Origin: Capsaspora owczarzaki ATCC 30864
Lineage: Eukaryota; Opisthokonta; Filasterea
NCBI RefSeq assembly: GCF_000151315.2
Contig: NW_011887301.1
Coordinates: forward strand, 288,631 to 352,630
Length of the DNA stretch: 64,000 nt
Direction of reading: 5' to 3'
Made by a program: the position numbers and the translations under genes. Positions 45,987 to 56,306 of the stretch are shown piece by piece (within the stretch, counting starts at the first letter, position 1; each line of letters starts with the position of its first letter). The notes beneath the pieces were generated by a model, which worked only from the letters and a program-made list of their open reading frames with translations, did not search any database and had not been told where the DNA came from.

Positions 45987-47026
45987 TCATTGTGACTTTG
46001 CTGCGGCAGTTGCGGCGTATTTGGCAGCAACTTTGGCAAGGTTAGCGTCGCTCCACGCCGCGATTTTATGGTGAGCTTGACGCAGCTCGTCGGAAACAAC
46101 GGCCTTCTTTCCTGTGCGATAATCAAACATGACAGCTGTGGCGTGGTGCTCGGCAGCGAGCTTGTGCTGCGCGTGCGAGACAGCTTTGAGCTCCATCTTA
46201 ATTCTGCCATGTTTTTTTCCGCAATCAAAGGGAGGGGTTTTGTTCAGTGATGATGTACAGACATACCAACTACACGCGCAATCAGCACAAGACAGTGCTT
46301 ACCGATCGGGTTGCTCCGCGCCCACTTTGACGCCAATGGTCAGAATGTCGGGGAACGTGACTGGCGAGCGGTATCGGCAGTACGCCTCAGAAATGATTGG
46401 GCCCACACCCTTAGCGTTGGCAAACTCGTCAAACAACTTGGGATCGAGTCCGCCAATGTCTTTGAGGGCTTGAATGAATGCCAATCGAGCAGTTTCAAAG
46501 TATCTAAAAGTTTGTCAGAACGACAACATTTTGTGAACAGCATTGACGATTGTCAGCATGCGTTGAATGAGTGAATGACGTTGGCATGAGTTGAGTCAAT
46601 AATAACGTTGTCCATGTTATGAACGAGATCGAGGTCGAGGTCGAGTTCAAAGTCGAGGTCGGTGGTTTGGCAGGTGGGAAACGGCTCTTTGCGGTCTCGT
46701 GGCACAGCCGGAAGAGCAACCGCACTGGAACAAACTCACCGAAAGTACACGACATTGTTGACGTGGTTGAATGCGTCCATGTCGCCCCACTGCACCGGGA
46801 GTGAGATGCGGATGGAGTGGTCGCCAAGGTGGTGCATGAGCGCTTGCTGCAGGGGAGCGGGCATCTTGTCAAACTCGGGCGACAGGAGCACGTCAGGGAA
46901 GACATCCGTGACAATCTGCTTGCGTGGATGCTGCTGCTGCTGCGCTGACAGAGTCGGAGCGGCCGTGGAGACGGCGCGGCGGCCGATGATGGCGGAGGCG
47001 GAGGCGAGTAGGGACGAACGGAGCAT
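45987..47026 (-). CDS. Hotdog-fold acyl-CoA thioesterase (4HBT type), likely mitochondrial
   Basis: Three exons (47026-46740, 46503-46303, 46203-45987), 234 residues. The hotdog signature WGDMDAFNHVNNVVYFRYFETAR carries the catalytic aspartate and the HxN motif of 4-hydroxybenzoyl-CoA-thioesterase-like enzymes; the following CRYRSPVTFPDILTIGVKV is the central strand. The C-terminus has HAQHKLAAEHHATAVMFDYRTGKKAVV, again typical. The first 20-30 residues (MLRSSLLASASAIIGRRAVSTA) are Arg/Ser/Ala-rich without acids, so a mitochondrial targeting peptide is likely. It hydrolyses acyl-CoA to free acid and CoA; the chain length is unknown. Convergent with YAR1, 138 bases apart. Confidence 0.9.
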
Positions 47027-47786
47027 TTTGTGTTGGTTTGAGGTTTCAGCGGGCTGGATTTCGATACGAAGGTGGATTGAGATCGGGTGGGTTGTGAGTT
47101 ATTCAGTTGGTGAAAATGTTATATGGTGCAATAATGTTTAATTTTTGGATGGCATGGGTGGCGAGAGCACGAGCGCAAGCAAAGCGGATGGTTGGCAAAT
47201 TGTCTTGCCAGTTGTGTCACTTTGAGCACATTGTTCCGAGTCGGTGCAAGAGTCAGACGCCGCCGCAATGCAGTTTTGGGTTGCAAAAATTGTTTTGTTG
47301 CTGGCTTGTATGGCGGCAACGGCGTTGGCGTGCTTAGTGACGAGCCATAGCCCATCGGCAGGATTGAGTTGTTGTTGGCTCAAAGTCTCTCCGAGAACTT
47401 GACTCTTTGGTCAGTTCAATAGTATTTTTGTATGTTGTAGCGCATTTGTGATATAATTTGATGGTTGTTGGTCTTGCCAGACATGAGGACATGTCTCGCT
47501 CGTAAAATTTTGATCATTTCTAGTTTTTTCGGTTGACGTGTGGGCTGGCGAGGTTTTGCCGCGATTTTTGCTCGCGTCGTGCGCAATCATTCCATCGCCA
47601 TGGTGGCCACCCGCCACTCCACTCGCTCCAATCATGCAGAGGGCTCATGTGGACATGCTACCAAGCAGAACAATGAGGGGCTGTCACCATAGGTTGATCG
47701 AGAAGGCATAGTATTGTACAAAAACAAGAAACTACGTTCACGCAAGCTTCATTAACATCCACAACATCAATAAATTCACTGGCTAT
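47027..47786. other. Gap between the thioesterase and GT47 gene 2
   Basis: 760 bases with no supported gene. On the + strand 47268-47402 a 44-codon frame begins MQFWVAKIVLLLACMAATALA, which resembles a signal peptide. Nothing coding follows it, so I do not call it a gene. Confidence 0.4.
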
Positions 47787-49584
47787 TCAGCGTCTTCGGC
47801 GCCATAGCTGCCACAGTACCATGTGGAACGCATCGAACGGCTTGGGCGGGTCATTCCAAACAAAGTGTTGGTAAACCTCAGCCAACCTGTTCTGCATCCT
47901 TGACAGCTGAGCATCCGAGACTGCAAGGAGTGTCTGCTTGAGCCTTGGAATGCGTGCTTCTGGGATGGTAATGCTAAACTCGCTCCAGTCAAGCAACTGG
48001 CCGAGGGGAAGATCGTAGTGGTCGGAAATAATGACCGGAATGCATCCCATGAAGACGGCATCCATCAAGCGTGGCGACCATGCTCGATACCCTCGTAAGA
48101 ACAAGCAAAACTTTGATGTCGCGAGCTCATTGTAGTACAGAATGGGCTGTGCGTGCCGACCCTCGAAGAGCACAATGTCTGTGTCGTTGGCGAACGCGTC
48201 ACGTACCTTGGGCCGCACTCGACCGTAATGCAGGGGCCCAGCAAAGTAGGCCAGCTTTGTGCGCTTCTCGCGTGGGTGAATCAAGCCACCAAGACCGTAC
48301 TGAACCAACTTGCCCATGCGGCGTTCCATCAAGGGCTCAAAGTTCATGTCTGGATGCGCCACCTTTTGCCGCGTTGCCCGGTAGAGCCTGTCTCGGGCCA
48401 TTTCAAGACGAATCAGGTCTGCAGTGATTTCTTCTTCTGTCGCTACGTGGGCTGAAGGGAGGACGTCAATGTTGGGTGGTAGCGAAATGTCCTTGTGAGG
48501 AATATACCGCGCATCGTCGTAATCGGCAGTATTGACCAATCCAATGGCGTTCTTGACCAGGGCCGGATGCGAGAGCGCTGTCACGGCAGTGCCCATGTCG
48601 TGCCCGCAAATGTAAAAGTGATCCGTGCCACTGGAGACGTTCCACCACCTGTACTTGTTCATGACCACATCAAAGTACTGGGCAGTGACGTTTTTGGCAA
48701 CGATATCGCCGAGGACTCGCTCCTGCACGCTCCGGCGATACGCTGTGCAACGAAATGGCATAAAGAACATGTTGGCCTTGTCTGGAGCAGTGGTGTGGAA
48801 TGCGCTGGTCGCCAGCAGGTTGATAAACAGCTGCTCTGCGCCGTACTTGTCGTCGACTAGCCAGCGCATCTCTCGTCCCAAAGCAATGTCATACATGTAG
48901 ATTCGCAAAGAGTCGAGCATCTGCTGGTACTCGGCTAGCTGCTCGGGGCGCAATCGAATCCAAGTGGCATTCTCTGAGTGGGTCTGGCGATCGCCAAAGG
49001 GGGGGAGGACGACGCAGGGCCACAAAAAACAAGGATGTAGTGCACAGCGCAAACAGAACGCCATATTGTAATTGTGATTGTGAGTGAATAGCGAGTGGGA
49101 CTGTGGGGGCGTGTTGCTTCAGGACCCGTCGCCTCGGCAAGTGGCTGTTGAAGCTCTCCCAACCACACACAGCTCCAGTCACCACGACGCAAGCACGACT
49201 CACTGGCGATGGATTTACTACAGAATCAGGTTGCCGGAGGCCGAGACCGAGTTGTTGGTCTCGTTGGTCCACCTGGAGCAGCCGCGTCCGCACCACCTGG
49301 AGCTCCCTCGAAAGCTCGACGATCGTGTCCTCGCGGTCCAGCAACTATGCTCATACACACGCAGATGACAACTGTTGAGTAAGGCTTGGGGAAGCGCCGG
49401 CGGGCAATCCGACAACTGACAGCGAGCGTACTTTGCGTCGAAGGCTCTCAATTTGGCCAATGGTGAACGAAGCACTGGGCAGGTCACCCCAGATCGCGCT
49501 ACTCGAGTACAACGTAGCAATCAGCACCATGATGCTGACTGCTGCGAGGCTCATCAACGCAATGCGGCGGACATGCCACCGCAT
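47787..49584 (-). CDS. Exostosin-family glycosyltransferase (GT47), type II membrane protein, copy 2
   Basis: Three exons (49584-49432, 49344-49222, 48983-47787), 490 residues. The start MRWHVRRIALMSLAAVSIMV gives a basic tail and a membrane anchor. Exon 2 encodes a short coiled coil (LLDREDTIVELSRELQVV). The catalytic part has RIYMYDIA, ANMFFMPFRCTAYR, YRWWNVSSGTDHFYICGHD, KLAYFAGPLHYGRVRP, SKFCLFLRGYRAWSPRLMDAVFMGCIPVII and LPLGQLLDWSEFSI. Those last blocks are the GT47 donor-site region and are closer to plant-type and EXT-type GT47s than those of copy 1 (43249). The two copies are only distantly alike and on opposite strands, so they are not a fresh tandem pair. Probably a Golgi enzyme; the glycan is unknown. 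Confidence 0.9.
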
Positions 49585-49902
49585 GAAAATGAGAAGGAAA
49601 GATGCGAATTCTGGACTGAACGTTCGTCCAACAACACAAAAACAACAAGGTTTCGCTTTTTATCAATCGTTAACAACAACCACAACCAACAACAAATAAG
49701 GTGCAGGTCGAGGGAGGGTGTTACAGTATACAAAAAGGCAAGCAGGAGAACAAACAAACCGGTTCAATGTACAATTCAAGAACAAAATGAAAACAAACAA
49801 CAACTCGCTACCAAACACTGTTGTAGCAAAGTAAAATTACAGGGTCGTCCAAAATACAGCATTAAAAAAATTACACCTGAACAATGGATCACAATCCCCC
49901 CG
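49585..49902. other. Gap between GT47 gene 2 and the HSF-type gene
   Basis: 318 bases, A-rich, between the HSF stop codon and the GT47 start codon (both genes minus). No gene seen. Confidence 0.4.
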
Positions 49903-51987
49903 CTATTGACGCATTAGCGGAGTGCCATCCAAGCCAGTTCCGTAGGTGGCAGCGAAATCTGCCAGCGCTTGGTCGTCCAAGCCAGAGTCCTGAAGCAAAT
50001 CCGAGAACATGTCTGTCTTCGACCCGAGCAGTTCCGGATGTTCGTTAAACAGACTGCTCATCTCATTCGAGTTGATCCAGTCCGTGGAGAAGAGCGACGG
50101 GCGCTTGAGCGGAGGTTCCGAGGTGCGTTCGACACCACTTGGTGGCGAGATGCGGTGCCCGAGCACGCGAGCATTGTGCGCATCAATGTACTCGTCGATG
50201 CCGTGGTGCGGAGATGTGGGGGTACTCAAGGGCGACGTCGCGTCGTGAACTACTGGCGGCACGGGCAGTGTCGCACTCGGCGATTGTTGCACAGTCGAGT
50301 ACATTGCGCCAACGTAGGGCGGTGGGAGCTGATGGTTGGCTGCATCGATAAAGCTCTTTGGCAGCGACACCACCTTGGGGCCAAACCGGCTCAGCCCAGA
50401 CGTGGGACTTGGTGTCGTCGGCTTGCTCGACGTGACTGGGGGAGTGCCGTCGCCACCGCTCAGTGGCGAGACCATGCGTGAATGCGGCGAATCAATAAAG
50501 AGATTGTTGAGCCCGAGCGTCGAGCCAATCGAGTCCGAGCGCTGGACGGGCCAGTGCAGCTCCTGCGAGGTCGGTGCGGCAGATCCTGGGAGGGACGTCG
50601 TCACGGCCTGCAAATGCTGGTGCGTCAGGATTTGAGGCAACAGACGAGATTGCAGCGAGAACTGGGGCAAATGCTGCCGAGCTGCCAAATGCGACATATC
50701 GTGCTGCGGCAACGGGCGATCTAGCCCTTGATGCGGGTGCTGCTCGAGCCAAGAGGAAACAGCGTCGACATCGCCGTGGCCCATCGAGAGCAGGTGCTGT
50801 TGCAACCGAGCATCCACCTCCCGATCAGCCTGGTCTGGGCTTCTAGAGACGGCCGTGTTGTTTGGTGGTTCGAGCGAATCTTGCTCGTCTGATTCGTCGC
50901 TGCTACTAATCCGGTGCACGCGAGGCGCCAGACTGCCGGTTTGAGACCTTGTCCGCATGCTGCCGCTGGTGCTAATAACGGGCGATGCAAGCAAGTTCTG
51001 CTGATCCTGCAGCAGATGAGGCGATTGAGATGCACCACCAGGCGTAGACATTGCGTGGCTGAACAGGCTGTCCGTCCCGAGCATGGGGCTGGTAGATCCG
51101 ATGTCATTCGAAGCCGCGGCAGCAGCAGCGGCAGCGGCAGCAGCAGCTTGTTGTGCAGCCCTGCCTCGCTTGGACCGCTTCATGCGCGTAATGTTTTGCC
51201 ACAAATCGGGTCGTGTGCGTGAAAAAAACTTGTGCGTAAACGCCATCGTCGTCTTGTTGGGCCGCGAGGTGGCAGGGCGTTGAATCATGATGCTCTCCTC
51301 TCGGAGAAGCTGGTGGAGCTCGCGGTTGGTCATCTTGTGAAAGCCGTAAAAGTTGAGCTGTCGCACAAACGACTTGATGTTGCGCGTCATAAAGTGCTGC
51401 GGCATAATGTTGCTAACAAACGCTTCCACGTCGTGGATGATGACCGCGTGTCCTTTGAACGACCAGTTGATGGTGGTGCTCTGGGAGGGATCGTTTAACA
51501 AGGAAATCAAAACCGGCATGAATGTCGACTTGTTTCGCGACGCGGCGGACAAGGAAGCGCTGTTGGTGCTCCGTGCCGAGCTGCCTGAACGGGGTCGAGA
51601 CTCGGAGTCCGAGTCCTCCTCCTCGTCGTCGTCCGGGTTGTCCTCGTCCTCCTCGTTCTCGGGGTCGGTTGAGTACAAGAGTCCTGGGGAGCTTGGCGCT
51701 GCTTGGTTTGACAAACCGAGCGACAGCGTGTCACGATCGCCAGTGTCCCGCAAGTGTTGCTGCAACTGCGCCTGCTGGCGCTGCAATTGCTGATCAAACA
51801 CGGCGGGACTTTGTGCACCAGCAGATTGCAGTTGCTGTTGCAATTGTTGGAACTGCTGCTGAAGCTGCTGCTGCTGAAACTGTTGTTTTTGCAATTGCTG
51901 GTTTTGCAGTTGCTGGAAGAGCGACGAGTAGTCTGAGGACTGTGGCGGTGCGCCCAGCTGATCCTGTTGCTGTTGATGTGGTTGCAT
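49903..51987 (-). CDS. HSF: Heat-shock-factor-type DNA-binding protein with Gln-rich N-terminus
   Basis: Single exon, 694 residues; 51987 is the first ATG in frame. A Gln-rich region (about 1-90) is followed by an acidic Asp/Glu run, then an HSF winged-helix domain at about 150-270: FMPVLISLLNDP, INWSFKGHAVIIHD, the recognition helix SFVRQLNFYGFHKM, and the late strand FTHKFFSRTRPDLWQNITR. The wing is longer than in HSF1. Directly after it come KRSKRGR and a poly-Ala run. The HR-A/B trimerisation coiled coil that canonical HSFs carry there is not visible. The rest is Ser/Pro/Gln-rich. It could be a stress factor, or an HSF-domain protein with another role such as the fungal SFL1/SKN7-like branch. 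No introns. Confidence 0.88.
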   Translation of the reverse strand: MQPHQQQQDQLGAPPQSSDYSSLFQQLQNQQLQKQQFQQQQLQQQFQQLQQQLQSAGAQSPAVFDQQLQRQQAQLQQHLRDTGDRDTLSLGLSNQAAPSSPGLLYSTDPENEEDEDNPDDDEEEDSDSESRPRSGSSARSTNSASLSAASRNKSTFMPVLISLLNDPSQSTTINWSFKGHAVIIHDVEAFVSNIMPQHFMTRNIKSFVRQLNFYGFHKMTNRELHQLLREESIMIQRPATSRPNKTTMAFTHKFFSRTRPDLWQNITRMKRSKRGRAAQQAAAAAAAAAAAASNDIGSTSPMLGTDSLFSHAMSTPGGASQSPHLLQDQQNLLASPVISTSGSMRTRSQTGSLAPRVHRISSSDESDEQDSLEPPNNTAVSRSPDQADREVDARLQQHLLSMGHGDVDAVSSWLEQHPHQGLDRPLPQHDMSHLAARQHLPQFSLQSRLLPQILTHQHLQAVTTSLPGSAAPTSQELHWPVQRSDSIGSTLGLNNLFIDSPHSRMVSPLSGGDGTPPVTSSKPTTPSPTSGLSRFGPKVVSLPKSFIDAANHQLPPPYVGAMYSTVQQSPSATLPVPPVVHDATSPLSTPTSPHHGIDEYIDAHNARVLGHRISPPSGVERTSEPPLKRPSLFSTDWINSNEMSSLFNEHPELLGSKTDMFSDLLQDSGLDDQALADFAATYGTGLDGTPLMRQ

Positions 51988-54558
51988 CGCTTGACGATTG
52001 GCCCAGCGGCGAGAAATTAGGAAACGGGAGGGGTGGGAAGTTGGATTGCTGAGGACGCGAGTGAAAAGTATGCCAGAGTGGGCGCAGTGAAAATCCTTTT
52101 TGGATTTAAATCTTGGGAGGAAGATCAACCACTACCTCGTCTCTGGGAAGGGAAATGTTCGACAAGAATGCCCCAAAGAAGAACGCTGCAGGGTGTGGTC
52201 GATAGGAGTTGGAACTAAAAAAGGTGGTTTGTTGTTCTTTTTGCGACTCTTGCTTATCGAGAGTTTGTGGCCCGAAATAATCACAGACCTGGAACAATGT
52301 AGGCTCAAGCAGGCTCAGGGCAAGCGGTGTCTCGGAATGCGTCTCCAAAAGGCGGTAATGGGGAAATCAAATTTCAGCAGCGACGCTGACGCTCCTGTCA
52401 AATCCATAAAAAAAAAAAAAAAACCAAAAAAAAAAAATCGATGTGCAAAAATTAGTAATTCAAAAAAACAAGGAGCGACAATGTCAAAAGCCAAACGATG
52501 ATCAGCTGCAGATGCATTGCACAGAAAAATCGCCAAGTTGGCATGATGCGAAATGGCGCGGAAAGCGAGTGCAAAACCAACGGATGGACGTAAAGCAGAA
52601 CTGGACTTTTGCCAAGGTTTTTTTTTTTTTTTTTTTTTTGGATGAGTTGCTTAGTGCTGGAAAATAGGAAAACGAAAGGGGTGACAAAAACCAGGATGCA
52701 AGCTGCGTAGTCGCGACACCAACAAACGAAAATAAGAACCATCAAAGAGGAAAAATAAAATAAAATTACGGGGCGAGCTCTGAGAAAACCAAGGGAGGGA
52801 ATGAAAGGAAAAAAATAGAGGAAAAAACAGATGACGCGAAAACAAGGTCGCGCGAAACTGCGAAAATACAGAAAAAAAAGAAAAGAAAAAAGGGCACCAA
52901 CCCTCCCGATGCGAAAAGCGCATGCCCCGTGCGCGTCGGAGCGTATTACTCAGACCGCATGGATGGCAAAACGACCAGAGCAAGCGCCAGAGCGAAATCC
53001 GACGAGCGTCCCTCGCAGCAACTCGAGCAAACTGCATCAACGCGGGTGTCGGAGTTCACGGCGTTCTCGTTTTTGAGTAGGTTTTTTTTTTTTTTTTTTT
53101 TTTTGGGGAGCCAGCGTTCAGGCCGCTGTCTGTTCCGCCTTACCACCGTCGACAAGGGGCACGCATGCAAGAGAGCCTCGTTTGGATGGTGTACGCAGCA
53201 CCACGGCCACCAACAGCCCCCTTCCCTCCAAGCGACAGCCCCGGCAGCCGCGACGCGCTGACTCATTTCGTCGTTGGCCTTGGTTGCTGCAACCTCGTAC
53301 CGCACACCAACCGCTTTTCCCGCTCCCGTTTTCCCCTCTAACAGAAACGAGCGTTGCCGCAATCGTCCAACTCGATGCAGAGACTACTTTTTGGCGTACT
53401 AATTGCGCACTCAATTGACAAACGGCCGAGCTGGGGAACCGTCAGCCTTACCAATAAATTGACAAGAAGAGACAAGAGCGATCGGCTGATGGACAATCTG
53501 AATTAAACGAAAAAAAAAAAAAAAGAAAAAGAAAAAAAAGAGAACTGGAACCTCAAAATTGAAACACCGACGTTGCGTGATTTAAACCTCATTCACATGT
53601 GCATTGGCGACGTGACTCGCAATCCATCGAGTTGATGATATTTTAATTTGTGTGCGCATTTGATTTTTTTGGGCGTGGTTGCTGGCTTGGAAACCAAAGC
53701 GGGCGACGGGGGAATGGAATGGCCGAAAACCAACAACGCCCCAGCAATTACACCAAAATCCATCCATCCCCTGGGCATCAGCTGCGGCGCTGATCGGTGC
53801 CTCAACTTGAAGGGAAGATCATCAACCCACCCACCGAGCTGCAGTGCTGCCTGGATCGCTGGAGCAGAGCTGCTGAACAATCGCACTTTTCTGGTTGTAA
53901 AACCGAAAAAACCAAAATTACAAAAACCAAAAGCACGCCCTCCTGTCAAGATGAATTGGCCTGCTTTTGCTTTTGGGTTTGCTTGACAGTCGCTCTGTTT
54001 CCGACCACTTGCAGACAAAGTAAAGGTGTGCCTGCACAGAGTCAGTGGGCATGGCTGAGCGACGAGGGCAATGAAAAAGCGACCGTCACTTTCGGATGCG
54101 GTTTCCTGTCCGACGCCGTTCTTCTTTTCGTTTTTGACAGGCCTGACGCTCATGCCAAAATCATCACACTGCCACATGCAAATGCCAATGCCAGCGAATA
54201 TTTTTCTTGCACCAATTTGCACTTTGCCATGCGGATTCCTGCTGTTCTGACTCGTGCCTCGCGTCAGGGGCTCTTCTTTGTCTCACTTTGCTCAGAGTCC
54301 GAAGCTCTACTGTCTGACGAAGGTGCTGGCCTGATCTGCTGGTGTGGTTAGCAATGCCACGACAACCATGTACAGGTGTCGCAACCAATAAGGATATATT
54401 TCAACCGTCCTTGGTTTCCGACCTTGCAGCCACTTTTGCCTTTTTCTGAACGAAAAAAAAAATGTCCACAACAAACGACACATGTAGATTCCATCGCAAG
54501 GCCCTCGTGTGACACGCACAGTATTTGAACAAGGTCCAACATTTATTTGTTAACAGCT
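51988..54558. other. Largest gene-free gap, upstream of the HSF-type gene
   Basis: 2.6 kb between the HSF start codon and the PSMD8 stop codon. A and T tracts occur near 52408-52438, 52618-52640, 53084-53104 and 53512-53538. Several open frames on both strands (for example 53593-54222 minus and 53797-54351 plus) have mixed, non-protein-like composition. I see no RNA gene. It may be regulatory DNA for the HSF gene, or contain a gene I cannot recognise. Confidence 0.4.
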
Positions 54559-55989
54559 TTACACAATACGCTCAAGCTCCTTGGCGTAGCCCAACGCATT
54601 TTGGATGACTTGGGCAGAATAGTCGTGCAGCTCGATTTTGGCGGCCAATTTTCGGGCATCACCGACTGACAGCTTGAGCTTGTCGCTTTCCGCATTACTC
54701 CTGCAACAGGGCGGCAAGAACAAGAGGGGAAAAGGAGAGCGTTCAAGTTGAGCCAACAGGGAAACACCAACCACAAACAACCATCTGATTTGACGAACGC
54801 ACCTCAACGTCTGCAAAAGCTGCTCCATGAATGGGACATAGCTAGGATGGGGCACGTTCTGGACGGCCGCGAAAACCTGGTGATCGAGACCCTCCATGAT
54901 GTGTTGCTCGAGGGCAATCGGGAATCGCACAAACGGGTCGCTGGTCAACGTGACCGAGTTCAGTCGCTCAAGCGCCACGTGGAAGTCGCCGATTTGCTGC
55001 TGCGAAAGCAGGCGGAGCAGGTGCAGGCCGAGCAGGAGGCTGCGCTGGCTGGAGGTGGGAATTGCGGCAGCGTAATCAAAGTAGTAGGTTCGGAGCTGCA
55101 CGGCATAGCGGTCGAACGCGGCAAAGTCGCCAACGGCGATGCTATGCAGAGCACCAATCTCGAGCACCTCCCCTGTGTTTGAGCGAGAGTAAAAGCAGGC
55201 GAGCAAAAAAGCAGGCGGAGAAGTGAGATGATTTTGGTTGACGGCAACCCGCTCGCCTTCATGCGTGGTCTATCCCCTCCCAAAGAACGCGCCAATGACA
55301 CGAGCTCAATCACATACGACTGACAACCAAGCAACAAAAACAAATAACGACACAACATACGAGCGAGCAAGAGTTCCTCTGCAGATTGGACGCCCGCGGT
55401 CGGCAAGAACGACAGCTCTGTCAATGCGATCTGCACCAAGTTCAACACGATTGGTTAGTGTCACGCACCTTCGCAATGTCAGAGTACGAACGGACAAGCG
55501 GAGAGGGGGCGAGTGAGGAAGCGAGAGAGAGAGAGACAGAGATTCGAGAGTCGCTGTGCTGGTTTAGCGTTGGCCCCCTTTTCCTTCCCTTCCGGTTCCG
55601 AATACTAAAACGCCTTCCTTCCTACAACTTTAACTCTTCCCTTCTTCTTCTTCTTCGGCTTGAGCTCGGAAGGACGCTTTGGCAGCAACGTCACGTCACC
55701 AAAAAAAAAAAAAAAAAAATTCGCGATCTTCGTTCTGTTTCGTTGCTTTGAGGTCGCTTTGATTGGGGAATGGCGACGAGTGCGTTGCGTTGAGAGACGA
55801 GCGTTGAACGCTGAAATGGACTCTGCGTTGAGTTGCTGGGGTGGAGAGGAGGAAACGCAAACAAGGGGGGGGGGATTGTCGCACCTTGAGCTGGATGAGG
55901 AGGTCGCCGCACAGCTGGTGGTTTGGCTTGGTCGCAGTCCACTCGCCGCGCAGCTTGCTCAGCAGTGCGTTTGCGTTCGCAATCGTCAT
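54559..55989 (-). CDS. PSMD8: 26S proteasome regulatory subunit PSMD8/Rpn12
   Basis: Lid subunit of the 19S regulatory particle. Four exons (55989-55885, 55430-55361, 55172-54803, 54700-54559), 228 residues. The line-up with PSMD8 is clear: IALTELSFLPTAG (compare LVLLELNFLPTTG), LLLAREVLEIGALHSIAVGDFAAFDRYAVQL, YYFDYAAAIP, LLGLHLLRLLSQ, IALEQHIMEG, and the end QNALGYAKELERIV. Between DARKL and HDYSAQV the protein is about 30 residues shorter than human PSMD8, where the winged-helix part of the PCI domain lies. Either an exon was missed in intron 3 (54701-54802, too small for it) or the lineage lost that loop. Shares a 317-base divergent promoter with the DGAT2-family gene. Confidence 0.92.
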
Positions 55990-56306
55990 TGAATAGTGGG
56001 TCAGGGGGGGGGCAACAAAGGAAAAGGAAAGGGTGACGCCCGAAACGAAGGGGAACGAACAACCGACTGAAAAGAGGGAGTGAAAACTGGTCTGAGACGC
56101 CAAGTGCACTATTGATAGTAATGCAAGGTGAATTCGACTAGTGAGCAAAAAAACAATCATTGTTGTCAGCCTCGTTCTCACTTCTAAATTTCGTTCATCC
56201 TCAGTCTCAGTCTCTTTCTTTCGTCTTCCGTACATTTACTTTGTTTCTCCCTCCCCCACCCGCCTTTTGACTTGCATATCACTTCATTTCCATTACTATC
56301 CTCTCA
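55990..56306. promoter_or_regulatory. Divergent promoter between PSMD8 and the DGAT2-family gene
   Basis: 317 bases between outward-facing start codons; both leaders lie here. The DGAT2 side is T/C-rich. A G run sits near 56003-56010. Confidence 0.5.

Noticed and set aside
47268-47402. Small secreted peptide MQFWVAKIVLLLACMAATALA...
   Set aside because: The signal-like start is followed by only about 23 unremarkable residues, and no splice donor or downstream exon is evident.
53593-54351. Open frames on both strands in the gap upstream of the HSF-type gene
   Set aside because: Mixed composition, opposing frames of similar length, no domain words and no ATG context. They are expected by chance at this base composition.
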